Below are positions 23,619 to 32,176 of a stretch of DNA of 35,242 nucleotides, one piece after another (within the stretch, counting starts at the first letter, position 1; the number at the start of each line of letters is the position of its first letter). The translations under genes were made by a program, and so were the position numbers. The notes beneath the pieces were generated by a model. The model searched no databases. It was not told where the DNA came from and was given only the letters and a program-made list of their open reading frames with translations. This DNA comes from Sphingomonas abaci (GTDB taxonomy: Bacteria; Pseudomonadota; Alphaproteobacteria; Sphingomonadales; Sphingomonadaceae). Where the stretch lies: NCBI RefSeq assembly GCF_014199625.1, contig NZ_JACHNY010000016.1, positions 1 through 35,242 of the forward strand. The letters are read 5' to 3'.

Positions 23619-25430
23619 TCAGCCGGTCCGCTGCCCGCTCAGCGGGAAGGACCCGAACGCCCCCGCCTTGGCCGATCCGGTGATCGTGTCGCCCTCGATC
23701 GTGGCGGTCATGTCGAGCGTCATCGGCATCGGCGTGGTGATCTTCTGCTGCCACGTCAGCGTGTTGCCGCTCACCGCGCCGGACACGTCGAACGAACCGG
23801 CGTCGCCGGCATTGGTGCCGGTGAAGCGATCGCCGGCGCTCTGCACCGTCAGCACCGACTTGCGCTCGCCCATCGGCGATTTCACGACGACGTCGTAGGT
23901 TCCATCGATCGACATTTCACTCTCCCGTATGAAGGCGCCGTCCGGCACCGGTGATTGCGCCGCCGTGGCGAAGCGATAGGCGGCCTGAAGATCGGACGGC
24001 GTCCCCGTCCCGAACACATAGCGGTCCGGCCGAACGAGCACCGCGGGCACGTCGCGCGTGCGCAGCCATTCGGCGATCGCCGCCGCGAACGGCGCCAGCG
24101 CGGGGTGCGACAGATCCGCGGCGCGAACGCCGCCCTCCCCCGTGGGGATCGGCGCGTCAGCAAGCAGCCACGCTCCAGCCCCCAGCACGTCATCCAGCCG
24201 CTCGCCCGCCGCGCCGAGGAATTGCGGGAAATAGTCGCCTGCCGCCGCCGACCCGGCCAGCAGATGCCCGTTCGCCAGCGCCGCCGCGGGCGGTCGCATC
24301 TCGCCCGCCTGGGCGCGCGCGGCGATCATCTGCACGTCGCGCGCGGCGGCGATCTCGGGATCGAGCTCGCAGACCGTGCGCCCCATCATCATCGCCAGCG
24401 CGATGATCTGGCGGACATGCGGCTCGCGCTCGGCCTGATAGGTGTCGAGCAGCGTCGCCGGCGCGTCCCCTGCGACCACCGCCGCCAGCTTCCAGCCGAG
24501 GTTGGCCGCGTCGCGCAGGCCCGAACACATGCCCTGCCCCGCGAACGGCGGCATCTGGTGCGCCGCATCGCCCGCCAGCAGCACCGGCCCGGCGCGCCAG
24601 CGATGCGCCACCCGCGCGTTGAAGCGATAGACCGCCAGCCGCTCGACCTCGACCGCGCCCTCGACGTTCCACGGCGCGAGCAGCGCGGCGACGAACGCCG
24701 GGTCGGTCGCCTGCTCGGGCGTCTCGCCCGGCCGCAGCATGAACTCCCACCGGTGCCGCCCCGACCCCATCAGCACGCAGGTCGTCGGCCGCGCCGGATC
24801 GCAGATCTGCAGGTTGATCGTCGGCAGCCGCGCCGCGTCATGCACGATCGCATCGATCACCAGCCACGGTTCGTCGAAGCACAGATCGTCCAGCGCGATC
24901 CCCGCCAGGGCGCGCGTCGCGCTGCGCGTGCCGTCCGCCCCGACGACGAAGCGCGCGCGCACTGTTGTTTCGTCCGCGCCGTCGGCGAACCGCGCCGTCG
25001 CACCGTCGTCGTCCATCGCCAGCGCCTGCAGCGTCCAGCCGGTGCGCAGCGTGATCGCCGGGTTGGCGTGCAGCGCGTCGCGCAGCGCCCGCTCGATCGA
25101 CGGCTGGTGGATCATGTTCGCCGCCGGCCATCCGCCCGCACCGATGCGGTCCGCGCCATCGAAGCGCAGCAGCACGTCGCCCCTGGCATTGACGAAGTCG
25201 TAGCGCGGCGCCTGCCGGCACGATGCCATGATCGGTGCCGCCAGCCCGAGCGCCTGGAAGATGCGCACCGTTTCATGATCGATATGCGCCGCGCGCGGCA
25301 GCGGGTAGATGTCCGCTGCCTTGTCCGCGATCAGCACGCGCACGCCCTGCTGTGCCAGGAACAGCGCCAGCGCCGATCCCGTCGGCCCCGCGCCGACGAT
25401 CAGGACGTCGCACGTCCGGTCCTGCGCCAC
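23619..25430 (-). CDS. MhpA-like FAD-dependent aromatic hydroxylase with extra C-terminal domain
   Basis: This is a class A flavoprotein monooxygenase, which would hydroxylate a phenolic ring with NAD(P)H and oxygen. The 603 residues start at the GTG at 25430, two bases after the upstream stop. Residues 9-40 form the FAD/ADP fold (VLIVGAGPTGSALA), GADGTRSATRALAG is the DG motif, and LLAGDAAHQMPPFAGQGM is the GD motif. The family's normal end is near DRYVFGTGTPSDLQAAY. The frame then continues into about 98 residues (from 23915, MSIDGTYDVVVKSPMGERKS) that look like a normally independent small beta protein. An SD-like GGGAGAG precedes that internal ATG, so the domain could also be made separately. 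Confidence 0.88.
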   Translation of the reverse strand: MAQDRTCDVLIVGAGPTGSALALFLAQQGVRVLIADKAADIYPLPRAAHIDHETVRIFQALGLAAPIMASCRQAPRYDFVNARGDVLLRFDGADRIGAGGWPAANMIHQPSIERALRDALHANPAITLRTGWTLQALAMDDDGATARFADGADETTVRARFVVGADGTRSATRALAGIALDDLCFDEPWLVIDAIVHDAARLPTINLQICDPARPTTCVLMGSGRHRWEFMLRPGETPEQATDPAFVAALLAPWNVEGAVEVERLAVYRFNARVAHRWRAGPVLLAGDAAHQMPPFAGQGMCSGLRDAANLGWKLAAVVAGDAPATLLDTYQAEREPHVRQIIALAMMMGRTVCELDPEIAAARDVQMIAARAQAGEMRPPAAALANGHLLAGSAAAGDYFPQFLGAAGERLDDVLGAGAWLLADAPIPTGEGGVRAADLSHPALAPFAAAIAEWLRTRDVPAVLVRPDRYVFGTGTPSDLQAAYRFATAAQSPVPDGAFIRESEMSIDGTYDVVVKSPMGERKSVLTVQSAGDRFTGTNAGDAGSFDVSGAVSGNTLTWQQKITTPMPMTLDMTATIEGDTITGSAKAGAFGSFPLSGQRTG

Positions 25431-25432
25431 CG

Positions 25433-26266
25433 TCAGTCTTCCGCCACCATCGTGGCTTGGATGGCGCCGATGCGGTCGATCTCGCAGCGCACCGTGTCGC
25501 CCGGCTTCAGGAAGCGCTTGGGCTCCATCGCCGCACCGACGCCGCCCGGCGTGCCGGTGAAGATCAGGTCGCCCGGCTCCAGCGTCATCGCGGCGGACAG
25601 ATGCTCGATCTGCTGCCACAGATCGAACACCAGATGCCGCGTGTTCGACGCCTGCCGCTGCTCGCCGTTGACGAAGCAGCGGATCGCCAGGTCGTGCGGG
25701 TCGCCGATCTCGTCCGCCGTGACGATCCACGGGCCGATCGGGGCATGCGTGTCGAACGACTTGCCCAATGCCCATTGCGGGCCGGCATGCTGCCACATCC
25801 GCTCGGTCACGTCGTTGCCGACGCAATAGCCGAAGACATGCGCCGCCGCGTCCGCCGCCGCGATGTGCTTGGCGCGCCGCCCGATCACCGCCACCAGTTC
25901 CACCTCGTAATCGACGAACGGCGCATTGCGCGCGATCAGGATCGGATCATGCGGTCCGTTGATCGAGGTCTGCGCCTTGGTGAACCACACCTGCCGCTGC
26001 GGCGTTTCCATGTTCGATTCGGCGATATGATCGGCATAGTTGAGGCCGATCGCGAAGATCTTGCCCGGGCGCGGCACCGGCGCCAGCAGCCGCACCGAAG
26101 CGAGCGGCAGCCCCTCTCCCGTCGACGCCGACGCAAGCGCATCGCCCCGCGTGTCCCAATCGGCGATCAGGTCGATCATCGATCCTGCCCCGGCATCGAC
26201 GATCCGGTCGCCGGCGACCACGCCGATCCGCGCCTCGCCGCCCTGCTCGTAGCGCGCCAGCTTCAT
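25433..26266 (-). CDS. Fumarylacetoacetate hydrolase-family enzyme
   Basis: The 277 residues have the FAH fold with the usual N-terminal cap. IFAIGLNYADHIAES, VDYEVELVAVIGR (metal-binding glutamates), GYCVGNDVTER and DLIFTGTPGGVG identify the family. It would hydrolyse, decarboxylate or isomerise a dicarbonyl product formed after ring cleavage. The ATG at 26266 overlaps the dioxygenase stop as ATGA. An open extension further upstream is a shadow. It is the middle gene of the catabolic operon; the exact substrate is not evident. Confidence 0.92.
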   Translation of the reverse strand: MKLARYEQGGEARIGVVAGDRIVDAGAGSMIDLIADWDTRGDALASASTGEGLPLASVRLLAPVPRPGKIFAIGLNYADHIAESNMETPQRQVWFTKAQTSINGPHDPILIARNAPFVDYEVELVAVIGRRAKHIAAADAAAHVFGYCVGNDVTERMWQHAGPQWALGKSFDTHAPIGPWIVTADEIGDPHDLAIRCFVNGEQRQASNTRHLVFDLWQQIEHLSAAMTLEPGDLIFTGTPGGVGAAMEPKRFLKPGDTVRCEIDRIGAIQATMVAED

Positions 26267-27279
26267 GCCACTTCCTTTCGTCCGCGGCGGAACAGCTGCC
26301 GCAACCTGATGTTGAACGCCATCAGCCGCCCGACATTCTCGAAACTCGGCGCACGCTTGCCGGCGAGCGCCGGGAACGGGCTGCCCCATTGCACGTCGAG
26401 CATGTCGCGCACGGTCGCCTTGTTGGATCCGTCCTCGGCGGTGAACAGATCGCCGTCAGTCCAATGCTCCAGTTCGTGCCCCCAGGGATCCTTCCAGTAA
26501 TCGAAGATCTGGCTGCCCAGCTTGTGCCGTCCCACTCCCCAGGCCGCGTTGCGCCCCCTGGCCTTCAGATGCGCATGGCCCAGCATCAGGTCGTCCAGCC
26601 CGGCGACCTCGAAAGCGGCATGGTTGAACCCCGGCCCGCCGGGCAGCTGCGCCAGGAACAGCGTATGGTGGTCGGTCGGCTGGTCGCCGCGGTCGCAGCG
26701 CATGAAGGCGCCCAGCGCCACGCCCGGCGCCGCCTCGATCTCGTCGGAGGTGATGAAGCCGAAACGTTCCTTGTACCAGCGCTCCGATCGCCGGAAATCC
26801 GCGACGTTGAGCACCGCATGGCCCAGCCGCCGGACGCGCGAAGGGCCTTGCGCCAGCCGCACCGCGCTGCGCAGCCGCCGCCGCAGCGCCGCGGAGTTGA
26901 ACCCGCTTTCCGGCACGTGCGCCCCCGCCTCGTCCCACGCCTGCCCGGCGACCGCCTCCACCGCATTGCCGTCCGGATCGCGCAGCCGGACCACCCAGCC
27001 GCCGCCCGGCGCATCGAACGGCTCGACGCGCGCGCCCTCGCTGTCCGCCAAGCGCTCCAGCGACTCGCGATCCGCCAGCCGCAGGCCCAGCCCCAGAAAT
27101 GCCGCTTCGCCCCGCTCGGTCACATGCGCGAACGGCGCGTCATCCGATCCGCGGCCGTACAGGCGCCCGTCCCGTTCGAAGCAGGAAAGCCCGAACTCCT
27201 CGAGAAAACGGCGCATTTCCGCCAGGTCCGGCGCTGCGAAGCGCACATGCCCGATATCCTCTACCCGCGTGATGCTCAT
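26263..27279 (-). CDS. Extradiol-type (VOC) ring-cleavage dioxygenase
   Basis: The 338 residues contain two vicinal-oxygen-chelate repeats, as in catechol 2,3-dioxygenase and dihydroxybiphenyl dioxygenase. The second repeat carries plausible Fe(II) ligands: His in LGHAVLNVADF, His in FNHAAFEVAG and Glu in WGHELEHWTDG. The first repeat (DIGHVRFAAPDLAEM) keeps the fold only. It would open the ring of a dihydroxylated aromatic made by the flavoprotein. ATG at 27279 is preferred to the GTG one codon earlier. It is the first gene of the operon, with a TetR-type palindrome about 17-30 bases upstream. Confidence 0.88.
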   Translation of the reverse strand: MSITRVEDIGHVRFAAPDLAEMRRFLEEFGLSCFERDGRLYGRGSDDAPFAHVTERGEAAFLGLGLRLADRESLERLADSEGARVEPFDAPGGGWVVRLRDPDGNAVEAVAGQAWDEAGAHVPESGFNSAALRRRLRSAVRLAQGPSRVRRLGHAVLNVADFRRSERWYKERFGFITSDEIEAAPGVALGAFMRCDRGDQPTDHHTLFLAQLPGGPGFNHAAFEVAGLDDLMLGHAHLKARGRNAAWGVGRHKLGSQIFDYWKDPWGHELEHWTDGDLFTAEDGSNKATVRDMLDVQWGSPFPALAGKRAPSFENVGRLMAFNIRLRQLFRRGRKEVA

Positions 27280-27295
27280 CACCGCGCCTCTATAT

Positions 27296-27309
27296 TGACT
27301 GTTTAGTCA
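27296..27309. promoter_or_regulatory. TetR-type operator before the dioxygenase operon
   Basis: The palindrome TGACT-gttt-AGTCA lies just upstream of the dioxygenase start and overlaps the stop codon of the methyltransferase gene. On the minus strand it precedes a TATAGA that could be a -10 box. It matches the operator at 22289-22302 at 11 of 14 positions. Confidence 0.65.
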
Positions 27310-30300
27310 TTGTCATCGACGACGACCTGGCCCGTTTCATCCCTCGCGGTCCAGACGATCGCGTCCGCTCGCGCTTCGTCATGCGTCGCATTCAGCGCCG
27401 GTCCCATAGCGAGGATCTCTGTGATCCGACGCGCCGTTTGTGCGAAGTGAAGCACCTCTTCACCACGAAGCGGTCGCCCCATAATCGCCGTTTCGCGGTA
27501 CGAAAGCCACTTCTTGAGGGCCTGGTAGCCGCCCGCAGTGTAGCTCCACACCTTGGACGGCACAGCCCGCCAACCCGCCGTCCCGTTCATCTCGATGTCG
27601 ACGGCTCTATCACCGGTGACGTCCAGCAATGCAGCCAACGAAAGGCCGTGCCGGGTTGCGATCTGGCGCAGAGCCTCCAGTTCCGCCTCGGTCCACTCCC
27701 TTTCTGTCGCCATGCCCGCGCCGGGCATGATCAGTCGCGTTCCGCTGTCCTTCCGCTGTACCGAACCCCAGCCCGCGGTGACCTCGTAGGACGAGCCGTA
27801 GGGCAATCCGATCGAGGACAGTCCCGGCAACAGCGCCCCGCGGCTGACACCATCCACGGCCACCTCGACATCGAGGAGAGCCGCAAGTCTTGCCCCCAGC
27901 GCCGCAGAGCGCGCGAACGTCTCGTTCGACGCCGGGATCGGGATGCGAGGCCAGTCGACACGAAGGGCATCGATGTACCGCGCCTCGTAGACCGGCGCAT
28001 TCAGGGTGGCGAGAACGTGGTCGAACAGCTGGTCACTCGTGAGATCCCGCTCGGCCAGCATCGTCTTCACCGACTTGGCGAGGTTCGGCTCGACATTCTG
28101 GGTGTCCTGACGAACCCGGGCCGGGAAGATCGACACGTTGCTCTCGACAAGGTGGTGATCGCCGAGAACGCTGACGGACTGGGGCTTGTAATAGACCCCC
28201 ATGCGGTTCCGGACGCCGGCCGTGAGGAATCGGTTTCCTACTTCTGCATTGGCGAAAAACTCGGGGCGTTTCTCGTCAATCAGCTTGGTGTCGGGGTCCC
28301 AATATGCCCAACGAACGTCAAAGGGCCGGTAGGCATAGCGCACGATTTGGCCGAGTTGATATTTCCGCTCGATCAGCGCTTTGCGCGTGGTTGCCGCGTT
28401 GTACCGTTCGGTCGTGTTCACGAGAGCAGGGTGCGACTTCGCGAGCTCGGCGTCCGTCGTCTTCGGGTCGAGATAACGCTCGATCCTGCGCTCAAGCGCG
28501 TCCCGGTCGACGTCGACCAGGAACTCGTCCCGACTCGTCTTGACGCCCGGAAACCCGACAGGCAGCAAGCTGGGTAGCAGAGGCCATTCAAAGTACGCCG
28601 GATCGACGTCGAACGGCATGAACTGCAATCGCATCGGCAAGGTCGGAGCCACGGACTCGTAGAGGGTCGCCGGGTCGGCTTCCGCCGTCGCGGCAAGCGC
28701 CTCCCTCTTGCCGGCGCCCCAGATGTTACGGAAGCCGATCACATCGGTCGGCTGATGATCCTGGTGGCGCACCATCGTGACGATCGCCGTGCCCACCTGG
28801 ATGCCGGCAGGGTTGGCCGTGGTCGCGAACACGGATGGGTCGGCCGAGCCATCAGGCGTGCGCTTCCCGGTCTTGTACTTGTCCCCGTTCAGACAATCGA
28901 CGTTGATCGTGTCGAATGCCTCCAGATATCGCTCCCGCATGCCGGAGCAGCTGGAGCTGTCCAGCCAGCTGTAGTTGGAGATGAACGACACCACGCCCTG
29001 GCCCGTCTTCTCGGCAATACGCCGCTCAGCCATTCGAAAGAAGCGGACGTAGAGCTCGTTCAAGCCCTGGCCCTGGGCGGGGGCGACCTTCTTCACCTTC
29101 CGGTACTCGTTCGAGAGCGCCCGCTCCTCCGGATTGGAGGACACGCCGGCGAAGCCGTCATAGGGCGGGTTTCCGAGTACGACGAGGATCGGCCTGGTCT
29201 GTTTCACGGCATCGGCCGAGGCCCGCTCTTCCTCCAGTTCCGCGAAGGGCAGGGGCTTGTTCGTGTGCGGTTCCCACCCGGTGAGGGCGTTGGTCAGGTA
29301 GATCCCCGGCCGCGCATCGTCGGGTATCGGCGCCCCCATGTTCGAGAGCGTGATGCCCGCCTGCATGTGGGCGACGACGAAGGGCGCCGGCATGATCTCG
29401 AAGCCGAACACCCGGTTGCAGGCGGCACTTCGCAGTCGATCCGCGACGGCAGAACCGAGCCCATGAGCAGCCAGGTTCGCCTCAATCCGGCGCAGGACGG
29501 AGTTGAAGAAACCCCCGGTGCCGCAACAGGGGTCGAGGACATAGACCCGCTCGTCAGCGAGCCCATCCGAAATGCCAAGGTCGTGCTTGAGAGCACGGTC
29601 GACGCGCGCGACCATGTAGTCGATCACCTCGACCGGCGTGTACCAGACTCCGAACTGCTTCCGGAGCTTGGGATCGAACGCCTCGAGGAAGGGCTCGTAG
29701 AAGTACTGGACAGCGCGTCCTTCCTCGAAGCGCTTCAAGAACTCCTTGGCGTCGATCCGGTTGAGCGTCTCGCCGGTCCAGTCGAGCACCTCGACGAGGT
29801 CCAGCTTCTTGATGTGCTTCGGAGCGGTGAGCTGCTGAAACAGTGTCGCCACGAACGGCACATGGAGGGTCCATGCAGCCGAGTGCCAATCGAACCGCGC
29901 AGGGTTGCGCGGTGTGGTGCGCGCCCAGATGCCCCACGCCGAAAACAACCCGTAGAAGAGCGTCTGGATGAGGGTGGACCTGAAGAAGTGATCACCCTTC
30001 TCGCCCTCGAAGGTGATCCCGAGGGCATCCTCCAACGCGGTACGGATCGTCTTAAGCGCCGGCAGATCACCAGCGGCCTCGACCCTAGCCAGTGCGTCGC
30101 GAGCATAGGATGCCAGAAACCACGCGACGTCCTTGGGTTGAACGAGAGCGACGTTCTGCGTGAAGGCGCGCCGAAGATACTCGACGAACGCGCGGCCGAC
30201 TGACTTGGCGGCTTCAGCCGGCTCTTGAACGAGGGACCAGAACTCGGGCGCGCTCTGCGCGATCGCGAACGCCTCCAGACGTGCGGCCTGGCCGTCGGGT

Positions 30301-30695
30301 CCGCGTCCGACCAGCTGGAAGGCGCGCAGGTTGGTCACGAGGACCAGTCCATAGCCTTCGAAGTATTTAGTCAGCTGCTTGGGTGTCGACTTGAACAGGC
30401 TGTCATCGGCGACGCCCTTGACCTCTACTACCCCGCGCTCGGGCGCCTGCCCCGGCCGCGGTGCGCCCTTCTGAATCTGCCGCGCTGCGAACAAACCGAA
30501 ATCGGGGCTGCCGGCGCCGGTGTTGGCGAGCTGCGACACGGGCAGCACCTTGGGCCGGAGGGAAGCCCCCACGCGCTCGAACAGGGTGTTCAGCGCGGGA
30601 TAGTAGGCGGTCTCAGGCGTGCCGGCCCCCAAAGCATGGACCCGACGGACGGCTTCGAAGAACTCCTCCGCGATCTGTTCAGGATTGTATGCCAC
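27303..30695 (-). CDS. Type ISP/IIG-like restriction-modification enzyme (PD-ExK nuclease + N6-adenine methyltransferase)
   Basis: The 1130 residues begin with a nuclease-like domain: Pro64-Asp65 in SPDFGLF and Glu91-Val-Lys93 in VVEVKG give the PD-(D/E)xK pattern. After a helical linker comes an N6-adenine methyltransferase with the SAM-binding motif LDPCCGTGGFF (near residue 390) and catalytic NPPY in VLGNPPYDGF (near 507). The C-terminal third should hold the target-recognition domain. Type ISP enzymes such as LlaGI carry a helicase between nuclease and methylase. I see no Walker A or DEAH motif here, so this is closer to a single-chain type IIG enzyme. It follows the HEPN-like gene by 9 bases. 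Confidence 0.88.
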   Translation of the reverse strand: MAYNPEQIAEEFFEAVRRVHALGAGTPETAYYPALNTLFERVGASLRPKVLPVSQLANTGAGSPDFGLFAARQIQKGAPRPGQAPERGVVEVKGVADDSLFKSTPKQLTKYFEGYGLVLVTNLRAFQLVGRGPDGQAARLEAFAIAQSAPEFWSLVQEPAEAAKSVGRAFVEYLRRAFTQNVALVQPKDVAWFLASYARDALARVEAAGDLPALKTIRTALEDALGITFEGEKGDHFFRSTLIQTLFYGLFSAWGIWARTTPRNPARFDWHSAAWTLHVPFVATLFQQLTAPKHIKKLDLVEVLDWTGETLNRIDAKEFLKRFEEGRAVQYFYEPFLEAFDPKLRKQFGVWYTPVEVIDYMVARVDRALKHDLGISDGLADERVYVLDPCCGTGGFFNSVLRRIEANLAAHGLGSAVADRLRSAACNRVFGFEIMPAPFVVAHMQAGITLSNMGAPIPDDARPGIYLTNALTGWEPHTNKPLPFAELEEERASADAVKQTRPILVVLGNPPYDGFAGVSSNPEERALSNEYRKVKKVAPAQGQGLNELYVRFFRMAERRIAEKTGQGVVSFISNYSWLDSSSCSGMRERYLEAFDTINVDCLNGDKYKTGKRTPDGSADPSVFATTANPAGIQVGTAIVTMVRHQDHQPTDVIGFRNIWGAGKREALAATAEADPATLYESVAPTLPMRLQFMPFDVDPAYFEWPLLPSLLPVGFPGVKTSRDEFLVDVDRDALERRIERYLDPKTTDAELAKSHPALVNTTERYNAATTRKALIERKYQLGQIVRYAYRPFDVRWAYWDPDTKLIDEKRPEFFANAEVGNRFLTAGVRNRMGVYYKPQSVSVLGDHHLVESNVSIFPARVRQDTQNVEPNLAKSVKTMLAERDLTSDQLFDHVLATLNAPVYEARYIDALRVDWPRIPIPASNETFARSAALGARLAALLDVEVAVDGVSRGALLPGLSSIGLPYGSSYEVTAGWGSVQRKDSGTRLIMPGAGMATEREWTEAELEALRQIATRHGLSLAALLDVTGDRAVDIEMNGTAGWRAVPSKVWSYTAGGYQALKKWLSYRETAIMGRPLRGEEVLHFAQTARRITEILAMGPALNATHDEARADAIVWTARDETGQVVVDDND

Positions 30696-30704
30696 TCTGC
30701 CCCT

Positions 30705-31187
30705 TCACGCTGATGCCCGGCTCGCAAACCGTGCCTCGATCCTCCTGTTAACAAGCTGCGTGACCTTTTGCGCGACTTCTTCAAGCGTCGCCGTCAACCT
30801 GTTGAGCTGCGACAGCGTCCCTGACAGCTCTGGTCCATAGCGGGCTGTCAGGTACTCCCTCCCGCTGGTAAGCCGGTGCAGATGATCGGCCGTCCGCTGG
30901 CGCAGGACGAGACCGCACTCTCCCGCTCGCTTCGCGCGCGCCCCGAGGTCGTGCTGCAGCCCACGGACTGCTTGGGGTGTCTCGCCAGCATCAAGCATCA
31001 GCGCGTTCAGGTAGAGCTCGATCGCGTGGATCGCTAAAACGCGGGCCGGAGCGAGCTGGTGTGGCTCCGATCCGTGAGACCGCGCCATCAGATGCAAGCA
31101 GCTACCGCGAAACTCGTGTGCGAGGTTGAGGATCTGCCAGGCGCTCGCCGCCGAACCCGGGTACGCTGGCACGATGTCGTCAGGCAT
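30705..31187 (-). CDS. HEPN-like domain protein
   Basis: The 160-residue all-helical protein resembles HEPN domains, with HAIELYLNALMLDAGE, then LQHDLGARAKRAGECGL and REYLTARYG. An RX5H pattern (RQRTADH), the catalytic signature of HEPN ribonucleases, is present but sits in a helix not obviously equivalent. Its start overlaps the stop of the TIGR02391-like gene by one base (TGATG), and the methyltransferase gene follows 9 bases later. HEPN proteins often act as RNases or as partners in defence and toxin systems. The assignment is from pattern only. Confidence 0.6.
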   Translation of the reverse strand: MPDDIVPAYPGSAASAWQILNLAHEFRGSCLHLMARSHGSEPHQLAPARVLAIHAIELYLNALMLDAGETPQAVRGLQHDLGARAKRAGECGLVLRQRTADHLHRLTSGREYLTARYGPELSGTLSQLNRLTATLEEVAQKVTQLVNRRIEARFASRASA

Positions 31188-32149
31188 CAGCTAGTGCGTT
31201 CCTCGGAAGCGGGAGGGACTCCGTTTTCCATCGTTTCGCTGGTCCCGTCCATCTGTCGTGGTTCGGCCTCATCGACAAAGCTCAATAGCATATTCAGGAG
31301 TAGAAGTTCTTCGAACGCGTGATCGTCTGGTACATCCGGTCGATGCGCACGGGGGTTCCTGATCGTGCCAAAGGCCCCCTCAAAGAGCTTCACCCGCGCG
31401 ATTACCTCGCCCTTCTCTAAGTCGGGCCATACGAGAGGTGCGTTGTCCTCAGAGAAGGCGTTGTTCCAAAATGCACCCTCGCGCTGACCCCTTGACCTGC
31501 CCTTGGGCAGCTGCGTTTTCACTCGATGCTCGATGTCTCGAGCGACGTCACGCAGAACCTGGTCTGGCTTTACAAAGAACTCCTGCGCGGTTGAGCGTAG
31601 AGAAGGATGAAGCAAGGATAAGGGCAGGACGGGTCGGCCGTACTCCCAAGTCCTTCTCTCACGAAAGTAAGGCGCGTCGAGGTAATGAGTGAAGTGCTGC
31701 CTCCGTCGTACGTCACCACCATTGCGAATGAGCTCGATATCCTCATCCAAGAGCGCACAGTGTCTCGCGCGTAAAAGGACGTCTCTTCTTACAACCGCAT
31801 CTTCGGGGTAGCAGTCGCGATCGACCAGAAGCTTAATTGAACTCGCTAGTGCTCGAGCACCTTGGCCGTTGTAACCAGAAGTGAGCCCGCCGCGTACAAC
31901 AACGGCACCGTCAGTTGTTTCGATCAAGAGCGCGTGGTCACCGTGCCCGAACGTATCGAGATCCGAGATGATCCAAGCTTTTAGAGGCCTGGAGCACGTA
32001 CCTAGAAGAACAAGTAGGTCGCCGATAGCTTCGTCGCATGTAGGGCCGCCTATATACCGGGGTTGCCCGGTGTCGTTACCTCGCTCCCCAACGAGAACGG
32101 CCCAGGCATAAGCGCGGAACTGTCTGGTTACGTAGGATCTTATAGACAC
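31187..32149 (-). CDS. TIGR02391/Ymh-like protein
   Basis: The 320 residues start at a GTG, with GAGG eight bases upstream and an AGGAGG slightly further. The C-terminal 120 residues resemble the TIGR02391 (Ymh) family: REGAFWNNAFSEDNAPLV, then KLFEGAFGTIRNPRAH with the RNPRAH signature, then LLLLNMLLSFVDEAE. RNPRAH also fits the RX4-6H pattern of HEPN-type folds. The N-terminal 200 residues are not recognised and may be a sensor or nuclease-like domain. Its stop is coupled to the HEPN-like gene. Confidence 0.65.
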   Translation of the reverse strand: MSIRSYVTRQFRAYAWAVLVGERGNDTGQPRYIGGPTCDEAIGDLLVLLGTCSRPLKAWIISDLDTFGHGDHALLIETTDGAVVVRGGLTSGYNGQGARALASSIKLLVDRDCYPEDAVVRRDVLLRARHCALLDEDIELIRNGGDVRRRQHFTHYLDAPYFRERRTWEYGRPVLPLSLLHPSLRSTAQEFFVKPDQVLRDVARDIEHRVKTQLPKGRSRGQREGAFWNNAFSEDNAPLVWPDLEKGEVIARVKLFEGAFGTIRNPRAHRPDVPDDHAFEELLLLNMLLSFVDEAEPRQMDGTSETMENGVPPASEERTS

Positions 32150-32176
32150 TTGCTGGACCTCGCCTCCTGCGGTGGG

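Noticed and set aside
22300..23754. A 484-codon minus-strand frame opposite the DUF1254 gene
   Set aside because: His/Arg/Gly-rich shadow composition; the plus strand carries conserved DUF1254/DUF1214 motifs.
23955..25829. A 624-codon plus-strand frame opposite the flavin hydroxylase
   Set aside because: Antisense shadow; the minus strand carries all three flavoprotein motifs.
28755..30203. A 482-codon plus-strand frame opposite the methyltransferase
   Set aside because: No domain signal; the opposite strand has NPPY and SAM motifs over the same DNA.
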